NCBI GenBank assembly: GCA_944350345.1
Contig: CALVOP010000001.1
Coordinates: 81,714 to 145,713 of the forward strand
From: an uncultured Bacilli bacterium
GTDB lineage: Bacteria; Bacillota_I; Bacilli_A; RF39; UBA660
Direction of reading: 5' to 3'
Length of the DNA: 64,000 bases
The first letter of the stretch is position 1. Each line of letters starts with the position of its first letter. The position numbers were made by a program, and so were the translations under genes. Shown in pieces: positions 36,087 to 44,277 of the stretch. The notes beneath the pieces were generated by a model. It ran no database searches. It had not been told where the DNA came from and saw only the letters and a program-made list of their open reading frames with translations.

Positions 36087-37206
36087 AATATGTCTTAATT
36101 GGCAAAATTAATTGAGTTAAATCCCCTACCTCTGTTTCTTTAATTATGATTGGTTTTATTTCACCATTCAACATTATTATAACCTCTTCTGAAGCAAAAC
36201 TCTTTAAAGCCTCCATCATATACTTAGCACTAAAAGAAATTTTCATATTAGATCCTGATAAAATTTTAACTGTCATAACTTCTTCTACTTTTCCTATTTC
36301 AGGACTTGAACTAGTAATAATTATATTATTATCTTTTATTTCAAGTTGGACAATATTTTTATCTTTTACTTGAGTCAAAAGAGATGCTCGGTCAACTACA
36401 TCATAAAAATTAGTTAAATTTACTAACAATTTTGTTTCAAAATTAGTCGGAATTAAAGTATCAGTATTTGGATAAGTACCATTTAACAAACTTGATTGAA
36501 ATAAAATATTTTCATATTTAAACAAAATCTTATTACTAAAACAATATAAAACCAATTCACTTTCTTCGTTTTCTAAAATTTTAATTAATTCAATTACATT
36601 TTTAGCTGGAATAACAATATTTATATTATTGTTTATGTCTTTTCCTAATTTAATAATTTTTTTAGATAATCTATAAGAATCGGTAGCAACTGTTTCAAGT
36701 ATATCTCCAACTATTTTTAAATTAATACCTGTTAACAAAGGTCTACTTTCTTGTGTTGATGTAGAAAATACAGTTTGATTAACTATTTCTTTAAATTTTC
36801 CTGATAACAATTTAATTGGTTTATCATTTTCTGAAATATCAATTTTTGGAAAATCATTTGTATCAAAACAATTTAAATTATATTTAGCATTAGGCGTTGA
36901 TATTACCGCTTTTCCGCCATCTATATCTTCAATTTCAATTTCATCGAAAGGTAACTTTCTAACAATATCCAAGATATATCTACCGATAATAACAATTTTT
37001 CCTTCACTTTCTATATTTAATATATCATCCTTTTTTATAAAAGTTTTAATAGTTAAATCATTATCAGTTGCCATTAAAGATAAACCTTCACTATCAAGTT
37101 CAAACAATATTCCATTTAAAACAGGAATAATATTTCTATTTGATAAAGCCTTGCTAACATTATTTAATCCTTCTAATAAAATATTTTTTTTAATTTTGAA
37201 TTTCAT
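36085..37206 (-). CDS. dnaN: DNA polymerase III beta sliding clamp
   Basis: DnaN is the ring-shaped processivity clamp. The 373-residue product has three clamp domains, beginning MKFKIKKNILLEGLNNVSKAL, with TGINLKIVGDILETVATDSYRL in the middle and the C-terminal LTQLILPIKTY hydrophobic-pocket end. Length is normal. It follows dnaA in the classic dnaA-dnaN order, with a DnaA box in the gap. Confidence 0.98.
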   Translation of the reverse strand: MKFKIKKNILLEGLNNVSKALSNRNIIPVLNGILFELDSEGLSLMATDNDLTIKTFIKKDDILNIESEGKIVIIGRYILDIVRKLPFDEIEIEDIDGGKAVISTPNAKYNLNCFDTNDFPKIDISENDKPIKLLSGKFKEIVNQTVFSTSTQESRPLLTGINLKIVGDILETVATDSYRLSKKIIKLGKDINNNINIVIPAKNVIELIKILENEESELVLYCFSNKILFKYENILFQSSLLNGTYPNTDTLIPTNFETKLLVNLTNFYDVVDRASLLTQVKDKNIVQLEIKDNNIIITSSSPEIGKVEEVMTVKILSGSNMKISFSAKYMMEALKSFASEEVIIMLNGEIKPIIIKETEVGDLTQLILPIKTY

Positions 37207-37247
37207 TTAAATCCATCCCTTCTTTATATATATATTAATATTATCAT

Positions 37248-37256
37248 TGTTGATAA
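37248..37256 (-). promoter_or_regulatory. DnaA box in the dnaA-dnaN gap
   Basis: TTATCAACA on the minus strand, the same variant as in the main origin. It lies near several TTATTAACA-like sequences. It could serve as a second origin subregion or as control for dnaN. Confidence 0.6.
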
Positions 37257-37327
37257 TGTTAATAACATTTAAAATATACTTAAAATATGGAGAATCAGTT
37301 ATAAATTAGGTTGTTAATAACTAATAT

Positions 37328-38722
37328 TTATTCACATATTTTTTTCTTTAACTCACCTATAATTTTATCAAGTTCAGAATTTGTTTTCAAATCTTTACTT
37401 ATCTTTTCATAAGCATGTATTACAGTGGAATGATCCCTTCCACCAAACTCCAAACCAATTCTAGGATACGTTTCCTCAGTCATTGTTCTACATAAATACA
37501 TTGCAATCATTCTAGCGTTAGCGATAACCTTACTTCGCCTTTTGCCTTTTAAGTCTTCTATATGTAAATTAAAAAATAATGCTACTATGTTTTGAATTTT
37601 TTCAACTGTATTAGGAGCATAAATAGAATTATTTGTATAATCTTTTAAAGCTTCCCTTGCGTCATCTAGTGATAACTTTTTAATATTCATAATAGCAGAA
37701 AAAGCATGTAATCTAGTAATAGCGCCTTCTAAGTTTCTAACATCACTACCACAATTTGCAGCAATAAAATCAATAATGCTATCATCTAAATCAATTATTA
37801 AATCTCCACTTTTAATTTTATTTTTAATAATCTTTACTTTTAAATCAAATTCAGGAACTGAAATAATAGCTTTTAGTCCCCAATTAAATCTAGTCTTTAA
37901 TCTTTCTTCAAATAATTTTAAATCATCAACACTTCTATCGGAACAAATAACAATTTGTTTTTCATCATAATATAAACTATTAAAAGTGTTAGTAAATTCT
38001 TGTTGAGTTTTAACTGCTCCGACTAAAAATTGAATATCATCAATCATTAAAACATCAATATCACGATATTTACTTTTAAATAATTCAATATAATTTAAAT
38101 TATCTTCCTTATTTCCACTATCTTTAGTCAAATTTATAAATTCATTTATAAATTGTTCACTAGTTATGTACAAAACTTTTTTATTTGAATGTTGTAACAA
38201 ATAATTTCCAATTGCGTGCATCAAATGAGTTTTACCTAATCCACTTTTGCCATACAAAAATAAAGGATTATACAATTTACCAGGTTTTTCAGCAACTGCC
38301 AAAGCACTACTATATGCAAATCTATTAGAATCACCAACTATAAAATTTTCAAATGTGTATTTTTGATTAAAATTAGAATAATATTTATAGTCTTCATTTA
38401 AATCCTTATTTTGAACATCCTCATCTATGTTAATAACATCATAGTTATCAACATCATTATTTAAATTAATTTTATTTTCACTCTCTAAAATTATATCTAC
38501 CGTTTGAGAAAATCCAATAATTTCAGAAAAAATATCCTCAATTAGTTCTAAATATAAATTAATTAATTGATTCTTTTGAGCTTCAAAAGGAACTGTCAAA
38601 GTAATTTTATCATCATTAATATCCAGTAACTTTAAATCTTTAAACCAAGTCTGAAAAGAAATACTAGAAATTTTAGTAATTATAAGTTTTAAAAATTTGT
38701 CCCAAATGTCACTTTTACTCAT
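37328..38722 (-). CDS. dnaA: chromosomal replication initiator DnaA
   Basis: DnaA opens oriC. The 464-residue product has domain I (TWFKDLKLL), a variable acidic linker, AAA+ domain III with Walker A GKSGLGKTHL and Walker B VLMIDDIQFL, and domain IV with the DnaA-box recognition signature FGGRDHSTVIHA. Length is normal. The gene reads away from the origin at 38.7-39.1 kb. Confidence 0.98.
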   Translation of the reverse strand: MSKSDIWDKFLKLIITKISSISFQTWFKDLKLLDINDDKITLTVPFEAQKNQLINLYLELIEDIFSEIIGFSQTVDIILESENKINLNNDVDNYDVINIDEDVQNKDLNEDYKYYSNFNQKYTFENFIVGDSNRFAYSSALAVAEKPGKLYNPLFLYGKSGLGKTHLMHAIGNYLLQHSNKKVLYITSEQFINEFINLTKDSGNKEDNLNYIELFKSKYRDIDVLMIDDIQFLVGAVKTQQEFTNTFNSLYYDEKQIVICSDRSVDDLKLFEERLKTRFNWGLKAIISVPEFDLKVKIIKNKIKSGDLIIDLDDSIIDFIAANCGSDVRNLEGAITRLHAFSAIMNIKKLSLDDAREALKDYTNNSIYAPNTVEKIQNIVALFFNLHIEDLKGKRRSKVIANARMIAMYLCRTMTEETYPRIGLEFGGRDHSTVIHAYEKISKDLKTNSELDKIIGELKKKICE

Positions 38723-39104
38723 AAAACCACCCTAAACAAGTACCTTTCAACATAATTGTAAATCATTTTTTATAAATTTAATAGTATTTTTTAATCAATT
38801 TTAATAATAAACATAGTTATCAACAACTTAATAACATAATTTTTTCTTATTCTATAATAATTTTCATAAGTTATCAACATTATCAACAATTTTACTATTA
38901 ACAAGTTAATAAATGTCAATATACTTATCAACACTAAAGTTAATAAATAAAAAAAGTATGAAAAATATGTGAAAAATAAAGTAAAGTTATTAACAATTCT
39001 TTTGTTAATAAAAAATATATGTGCATAACTTTAAATATTTTTATCAAAAAAATTGTTAACAATATAAAATAATGTAAAACAAATTTAGAAAAAATATTAT
39101 TTTA
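38723..39104. other. replication origin (oriC), dnaA-rpmH gap
   Basis: This gap of over 380 bases holds no gene. It has four exact TTATCAACA DnaA boxes on the plus strand (38817-38825, 38871-38879, 38880-38888, 38925-38933), variants such as TTATTAACA at 38987-38995, and very AT-rich stretches on the right that could unwind. Gene direction switches here from minus to plus. The box differs from the E. coli/B. subtilis TTATCCACA at the sixth base. Confidence 0.9.
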
Positions 39105-39133
39105 TTGACAAAATAAATTGTATTTTATATAAT
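39105..39133 (+). promoter_or_regulatory. promoter of rpmH
   Basis: Perfect TTGACA (39105-39110) and TATAAT (39128-39133) with a 17-base spacer, the best promoter in the window, at the right edge of oriC. Confidence 0.95.
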
Positions 39134-39156
39134 TAGTGCGATTAAGGAGGCAAACT

Positions 39157-39282
39157 ATGAAAATAACACCAAAAGCAAAGAAAAATTTAAAAAAAGTAAA
39201 AAAACAAGGATTTATGGCTAGAAAAAATAGCAACGTGTTAACAACAAGAAGAAAAAAAGGCAGAAAAACATTAGTAAAATAA
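39157..39282 (+). CDS. rpmH: 50S ribosomal protein L34
   Basis: A 41-codon frame preceded by AAGGAGG encodes L34. It starts MKITPKAKKNLKKVKKQGF, then MARKNSNVLTTRRKKGRK, matching the family end. It is three residues shorter than the usual 44, with a small deletion in the middle segment that normally reads like MSTKNGRKVL. It has the canonical position next to oriC, ahead of rnpA. Confidence 0.95.
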   Translation: MKITPKAKKNLKKVKKQGFMARKNSNVLTTRRKKGRKTLVK

Positions 39283-39283
39283 C

Positions 39284-39312
39284 AAACTACTTTAAAAAAA
39301 GTAGTTTTTTTT
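39284..39312 (+). terminator. terminator after rpmH
   Basis: AAACTACTTT and AAAGTAGTTT form a 10-base stem with a short A-rich loop, followed by a T run. Part of the transcription may read through to rnpA. Confidence 0.85.
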
Positions 39313-39338
39313 GTATAATCATAACAGCGGTGAATATT

Positions 39339-39659
39339 ATGAATAAAAACTACATCATAAAAAAGAATTTAGAAATTGAAAAAATTATTAAAACCGGTCA
39401 AAAAAAAAGTAATAAATATTTTTTAATTTTTTATCAAAACAACAAATTAAAAAACAACAGGTATTGCATATCAGTAAGTAAAAAAATAGGAAAAGCAGTA
39501 ATAAGAAATAAAATTAGAAGACAAATAAAAGATATTTTAATGAAAAATAAACTTTGTTTTAACAAAGACTATGTTATAATAATAAGAAACAATTTATTAG
39601 AACTAAATTACAATGAGATTGAAAAAGAAATAATTAGTCAAATAAAGGAGATAAGATGA
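39339..39659 (+). CDS. rnpA: ribonuclease P protein component
   Basis: RnpA helps RNase P RNA cleave tRNA 5' leaders. The 106-residue product has the core ISVSKKIGKAVIRNKIRRQIKDIL, with the RNR motif. The ATG at 39339 is taken as the start because GGTGA lies upstream with a suitable spacer; the GTG nine bases earlier overlaps that SD. The stop TGA overlaps the yidC ATG (ATGA). Confidence 0.95.
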   Translation: MNKNYIIKKNLEIEKIIKTGQKKSNKYFLIFYQNNKLKNNRYCISVSKKIGKAVIRNKIRRQIKDILMKNKLCFNKDYVIIIRNNLLELNYNEIEKEIISQIKEIR

Positions 39660-40558
39660 AAAAAGTTACTATATTATTAATAACAATACTATTTATAACG
39701 ACTGGTTGTACAAAAAGTTTTATAGATAGCGAAAGTGAAAAACAATACACAAAAAATATATTATGTCAGCCAACAACAGAAGAAGTAAAACAAGTATATA
39801 TAAATAATGAAGAAGAAACCGATGTAGATATAACAAAATTATCAACATGCGAAGATTTTAAAATAACTGATGGTGGATATGAAGGACTATGGACATCAAT
39901 TTTTGTAAAACCATTAGCATGGTTAATAATAAATTTAGGAAAAATAGTAAAAAATTATGGAATTGCAATAATGCTATTAGGAATTATACTAAGATTAATA
40001 TTGTTACCAATGAGTAAAAAAACAATGGCAATGAACGAAAACATGAAAAAAGCAAAACCAGAACTAGATAAACTTGAAAAAAAATATAGAAATAAAACTG
40101 ATCAACAATCAATGATGATGAAAAGTCAAGAAATGATGTTAATCTATAAAAAATATAATATTAGCCCAGTCTCAAGTTGTTTAATTGCATTTATTCAATT
40201 ACCAATATTATTTGCATTTTTAGAAGCGATTCAAAGAGTTCCAGTAATATTTGAAGAAAAATTATGGATATTTCATTTAGGAACAACACCATGGGAAGGA
40301 ATATCATCCGGAAACTACTACTATATAATAATTTTATTATTAATTTTAATAACAACATATTTATCATTTAGTAACATGAATAACATAAGTATGGATGAAA
40401 TGCAAGCAAAACAAATGAATATTATGAATAAATTTATGGTAGGTTTCATAGCAATAATGTCATTTGGATTACCTACAGCGCTAGCTTTTTATTGGATAGT
40501 AAGCAGTGGTTTTGCAGTAGTTCAAAATATTATTCAAAAGAAAATTGCTAACAAATAG
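39656..40558 (+). CDS. yidC: membrane protein insertase YidC/OxaA (lipoprotein form)
   Basis: YidC inserts and folds membrane proteins. The 300-residue product has a lipoprotein signal ending TTGC (Cys18) and five membrane segments, with the conserved Arg in LLGIILRLILLPMSKK facing the hydrophilic groove. A cytoplasmic helical hairpin follows. B. subtilis calls this group SpoIIIJ/YqjG, and SpoIIIJ is required for sporulation. It is coupled to rnpA and followed by jag. Confidence 0.95.
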   Translation: MKKVTILLITILFITTGCTKSFIDSESEKQYTKNILCQPTTEEVKQVYINNEEETDVDITKLSTCEDFKITDGGYEGLWTSIFVKPLAWLIINLGKIVKNYGIAIMLLGIILRLILLPMSKKTMAMNENMKKAKPELDKLEKKYRNKTDQQSMMMKSQEMMLIYKKYNISPVSSCLIAFIQLPILFAFLEAIQRVPVIFEEKLWIFHLGTTPWEGISSGNYYYIIILLLILITTYLSFSNMNNISMDEMQAKQMNIMNKFMVGFIAIMSFGLPTALAFYWIVSSGFAVVQNIIQKKIANK

Positions 40559-40574
40559 GTAGGGAGTGAAATTA

Positions 40575-41195
40575 ATGGAAAAATATTTATACAAAGGTAA
40601 AAGTGAAACAGAAATTTTAGAAGAAGCCTTAAAAGAGTTAAATTTAGAAGAAAAAGACATTTTTTATAAAGTAACAGAAGAAAAAAGTGGATTATTGAAA
40701 ACCAAAAAGAAAGTTGTAGAAATTGTTAAAGTAAAAGATGTTGCAGAGTTAGGAAAAGAAATACTTGAAAATATAATAGAAAATATGGGTATAGAATGTC
40801 AAATAGAAACAAAGATACGAGACAATTTAATTTCTTATAACATATATTCAAATAACAATTCAATGTTAATTGGAAAGAAAGGAAGAATATTAAATTCAAT
40901 CCAAACATATTTAAAACAGGCAATTTTTAAAAAAATTAATATAAAAACAAACATTGTAATAGATATTGAAAATTACAAATCTAAGCAATTATATTTTCTA
41001 ATTAGAGATGTTAAAAAAATAGCTAGAGAAGTAACATTATCAAAAGTATCAGTTAAATTAGACCCTATGAATTCATATGAAAGAAGAGAAATTCACAATG
41101 CACTAAGCAAATTTGATTACATCAAAACAGAAAGTGAAGGGGAAGAACCAAATAGGTATATAGTAATAAAATACAAAGATAAAAATGAAAAATAG
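40575..41195 (+). CDS. jag: RNA-binding protein Jag/KhpB
   Basis: KhpB is an RNA-binding protein that affects cell elongation in pneumococcus and pairs with KhpA. The 206-residue product has the Jag_N domain (YKGKSETEILEEALKEL), a KH domain with IGKKGRILNSIQ (GxxG motif) and an R3H domain (ERREIHNALSKF). The ATG at 40575 follows AGGGAG with an 8-base spacer. It ends the rpmH-rnpA-yidC-jag cluster. Confidence 0.95.
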   Translation: MEKYLYKGKSETEILEEALKELNLEEKDIFYKVTEEKSGLLKTKKKVVEIVKVKDVAELGKEILENIIENMGIECQIETKIRDNLISYNIYSNNNSMLIGKKGRILNSIQTYLKQAIFKKINIKTNIVIDIENYKSKQLYFLIRDVKKIAREVTLSKVSVKLDPMNSYERREIHNALSKFDYIKTESEGEEPNRYIVIKYKDKNEK

Positions 41196-41216
41196 TCTAT
41201 TAATAAGACTTTTTTT
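41194..41216 (+). terminator. terminator after jag
   Basis: AGTCT (41194-41198) and AGACT (41206-41210) form a short stem followed by a run of seven T residues. Confidence 0.7.
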
Positions 41217-41247
41217 ATGCTATATTAGTAAGTAAGGGAGTGACAAA

Positions 41248-42813
41248 ATGAACAAAAAAGAAAAAAAATCAAAGCCAATGAAAAAAGACAAGAAACAATT
41301 ACATTTAGTTTTAGTATATCCAGATTACCTTGAAGGAGATGCATCAAAAAGAAGTAGTGGAGGAAGTTATAGTGAAGGACTGGCATCTATATCAGCTGTA
41401 ATAAAACAAGGCGGATATAAAGTTTCATTAATTCATATTAATCATGAATTTGATGAAAAAGAATTTAAAGAACATTTAAGAAAATATAAAGACGCAGATT
41501 TAATAGGTTTTAGTACAAGAACAACAGCGTTTGATTACGTAAAAGACTTATTAAAATGGACAAAAGAAGAAAGACCAGATTTATTTACCTTTATGGGAGG
41601 ATATCATCCAATCCTAGTGCCAGATGAATGTATAGAAGTAGATAATCTTGATGCCGTTTGTGTTGGAGAAGGAGAATATCCAATATTAGAATTAATGAAC
41701 AGAATGCGTGATGGCAAAGATTATTATGATATAGAAAGTTTTTACTTTAAAAAAGGTAAAAAAATAATTAAAAATCCAGTTAGACCTTTAATTGAAAATC
41801 TTGACGAGTTACCATTTCCAGATATAAATCTATTTGATTATAAAAATTTAGATACAACTAAAGTTAACACAGCATTAATTATGTTAAGTAGAGGATGCAT
41901 ATATTCATGCACTTACTGTGGCAATAGTCAATTTAGAAATATATATCCAAACAAAGCAAAATATGCTAGATTTAGAAGCCCAGAAAAAAGTATAGAATTA
42001 ATTAAAAATGTGTTAAAACAATATCCAAATATAAAATACATATTCTTTAGAGATGCTATATTTAATATGTTTCCGGAATGGTTTGACAAATTTATCGATT
42101 TATATACCAAAGAAATCCATTTACCATTTACGTGCAATTTAAGATTTGACATAGTAACAGAAGACACAGTAAGAAGAATGAAAGAAGCAGGTTGCTACAC
42201 AATAGATATTGGACTAGAGTCAGGAAATAAAGAAATTAGACATAAATATTTACATAGATATACTACTGACGAACAAATGATAAATTGTTCAAAATGGTTT
42301 AAAAAGTATAAAATAACTGTATTAACTTATAACATAATTGGTTTGCCATATGAAGATATACATAAAGCACTAGAGACTATAAAATTAAATGCTAGGTTAC
42401 AAAGTGACCAAATTATTCCAAATGTATTTTATCCATATCCAATGACAATTTTAAAGAAAACAGCTGAAGATGCAGGATTTTTAAGGGAAATAACTCCAAA
42501 AACGCAAGTATACATTAAGCAACCACAATTTCCGGATCATCAAGTAATATTCATAAGAGATTACTTTATGTACTATGTTAAGAGATACAGATGGTGTTTT
42601 AAAAAAGATACAAAATTTAGAAGAGCATACGAAAAATGGTTAGACTTCTGGGTAACCGGGCCATTAACACCAAGAAGAACACTATCATTTTTCAAAATGG
42701 TAAAAGTCAAAAGTATGGGAGTAGCCAAAAAGGTATTAATTAATTATTTTCCAAAGGTTTACTTATTTTTAAGAAATAAAAAGAATAAAATAAATACAAA
42801 AACTTCAAAATAA
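41248..42813 (+). CDS. B12-binding-domain radical SAM protein
   Basis: This 521-residue protein combines an N-terminal cobalamin-binding-like domain (LHLVLVYPDYLEG, FMGGYHPILVPDE) with a radical SAM core carrying CIYSCTYC (CxxxCxxC cluster ligands at about residues 218-225) and a C-terminal basic helical extension. It looks like the BchE/P-methylase class, which often methylates unactivated carbons. The canonical cobalamin DxHxxG motif is not seen, so it may not bind B12. It stands alone between jag and mnmE, where related bacteria have nothing, with its own SD (GGGAG) and terminator. The substrate is unknown. Confidence 0.82.
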   Translation: MNKKEKKSKPMKKDKKQLHLVLVYPDYLEGDASKRSSGGSYSEGLASISAVIKQGGYKVSLIHINHEFDEKEFKEHLRKYKDADLIGFSTRTTAFDYVKDLLKWTKEERPDLFTFMGGYHPILVPDECIEVDNLDAVCVGEGEYPILELMNRMRDGKDYYDIESFYFKKGKKIIKNPVRPLIENLDELPFPDINLFDYKNLDTTKVNTALIMLSRGCIYSCTYCGNSQFRNIYPNKAKYARFRSPEKSIELIKNVLKQYPNIKYIFFRDAIFNMFPEWFDKFIDLYTKEIHLPFTCNLRFDIVTEDTVRRMKEAGCYTIDIGLESGNKEIRHKYLHRYTTDEQMINCSKWFKKYKITVLTYNIIGLPYEDIHKALETIKLNARLQSDQIIPNVFYPYPMTILKKTAEDAGFLREITPKTQVYIKQPQFPDHQVIFIRDYFMYYVKRYRWCFKKDTKFRRAYEKWLDFWVTGPLTPRRTLSFFKMVKVKSMGVAKKVLINYFPKVYLFLRNKKNKINTKTSK

Positions 42814-42824
42814 CGAAGTTTTTT
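42801..42824 (+). terminator. terminator after the radical SAM gene
   Basis: AACTTC (42801-42806) and GAAGTT (42815-42820) form a 6-base stem with an 8-base loop and a T tract. Confidence 0.8.
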
Positions 42825-42839
42825 ATTTCCCAGGAAATA
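42824..42839. promoter_or_regulatory. near-perfect Noc-binding site upstream of mnmE
   Basis: TATTTCCCAGGAAATA differs from the perfect Noc palindrome seen at 23228 by one central base (A for G). It lies between the radical SAM terminator and the mnmE promoter. It may be a weaker Noc site. Confidence 0.5.
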
Positions 42840-42856
42840 AAAAAGCATGTAAAAAG

Positions 42857-42885
42857 TTTACATATCAACCTTTACATGATATAAT
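42857..42885 (+). promoter_or_regulatory. promoter of the mnmE operon
   Basis: TTTACA (42857-42862) and TATAAT (42880-42885) with a 17-base spacer, 27 bases ahead of the mnmE ATG. Confidence 0.8.
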
Positions 42886-42912
42886 CACACACGAAAGAAA
42901 GAGGGAAAAACT

Positions 42913-44268
42913 ATGGAAGATACTATAGTTGCAATTGGAACAGCTTTAGGTGAAAGTGCAATAAATATAATAAAATTAAGTGGATCAAATTCCATAAACA
43001 TTGTCAACAAACATTTTAAAGGAAAAGATTTAACAAGAGTAGAATCAAACACTATAAACTATGGACACATAATAGACAAACAAGAAATAATAGATGAAGT
43101 ATTAGTTTCAGTATTTAAAGCCCCAAAAACATACACTAAAGAAAATGTAGTGGAAATAAATTGTCATGGTGGAATTGCAACAACAAATAAAATATTAGAA
43201 ATAATGTTATCTTCAGGAGCTCGTTTAGCAGAACCAGGTGAATTTTTAAAACGCGCATATTTAAATGGAAGAGTTGATTTAATAGAAGCCGAATCAGTTC
43301 AAGACTTAATTTCATCTAAAACAGAATCAGCAAGAAAAATGAGTTTAAAAGGAATTGATGGAACAATATCAAAATTAATCAAAGACCTAAGAAGTAAAAT
43401 ATTATCAATTATAGCAAACATCGAGGTAAACATAGACTATCCAGAATACGAAGATGCAGTACTAATTACAAACAAAATAATAAAACGAGACATAAAAGAA
43501 ATAGAAAAAAAATTACAAACAATATTAGACCAAAGCAAAAATGGAAAAATAATAAAAAATGGAATAAAAGTTGGCATATTAGGAAAACCAAATGTAGGAA
43601 AAAGCAGTTTGTTAAACTTACTAATTAACGAGGAAAAAGCAATAGTTACAGACATAGAAGGAACTACTCGAGACATTGTTGAAGGAACAATAATTCTAAA
43701 TGGAATAGAAATAAATTTTATAGACACAGCTGGAATTAGGGAAACAGAAAATTATGTTGAACAAATAGGTGTTAAAAAAAGTTATGAAATTCTAGAAACA
43801 GCTGATTTATTATTAGTTCTTTTAGACAACAGTAAAAGTTTAACAAAAATGGATAAAGATATTTTAAGAAAAACAAATAAAAAAGATGTAATAATCTTAC
43901 TAAACAAAATAGATCTAGAATCAAAAATAGAATTTGAAGACTTAAAAAAATACAAAATACTCAATATATCAGTAAAAGAAAATAAAGGAATAGATGAATT
44001 AAAACAAGCAATAATTTCAAAATTTAAATTAGATAAAATTGCAAACAGCGACTATACATATTTATCTAATGCAAGGCAAATTTCATTAATAAAAGAATGC
44101 ATGACAATTATAAAGCAAATTGAAAAAGCAAATAATCAAGGAACTGATATCGATTTAATTGAAATAGATTTAAAGAGATTATGGGATAAACTTGGAGAAA
44201 TTACAGGCGAAACATATAAAGAAGAATTATTAGATGAAATATTCAGCAAATTTTGTTTGGGAAAATAG
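42913..44268 (+). CDS. mnmE: tRNA modification GTPase MnmE
   Basis: MnmE with MnmG makes the 5-carboxymethylaminomethyl group on wobble uridine of certain tRNAs. The 451-residue product has the folate-binding N-terminal domain, a GTPase domain with GKPNVGKSSLLN (G1), DIEGTTRDIVEG (G2), DTAGIRET (G3) and LNKIDL (G4), and ends FCLGK, where the Cys is the catalytic residue. SD GAGGG precedes the ATG. It starts the mnmE-mnmG-rsmG-noc run. Confidence 0.97.
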   Translation: MEDTIVAIGTALGESAINIIKLSGSNSINIVNKHFKGKDLTRVESNTINYGHIIDKQEIIDEVLVSVFKAPKTYTKENVVEINCHGGIATTNKILEIMLSSGARLAEPGEFLKRAYLNGRVDLIEAESVQDLISSKTESARKMSLKGIDGTISKLIKDLRSKILSIIANIEVNIDYPEYEDAVLITNKIIKRDIKEIEKKLQTILDQSKNGKIIKNGIKVGILGKPNVGKSSLLNLLINEEKAIVTDIEGTTRDIVEGTIILNGIEINFIDTAGIRETENYVEQIGVKKSYEILETADLLLVLLDNSKSLTKMDKDILRKTNKKDVIILLNKIDLESKIEFEDLKKYKILNISVKENKGIDELKQAIISKFKLDKIANSDYTYLSNARQISLIKECMTIIKQIEKANNQGTDIDLIEIDLKRLWDKLGEITGETYKEELLDEIFSKFCLGK

Positions 44269-44277
44269 GTGAAAAAA

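Noticed and set aside
39657..39659. TGA read as tryptophan (Mycoplasma-type code)
   Set aside because: TGA terminates rnpA and yabP at natural lengths, and conserved genes use TGG for Trp.
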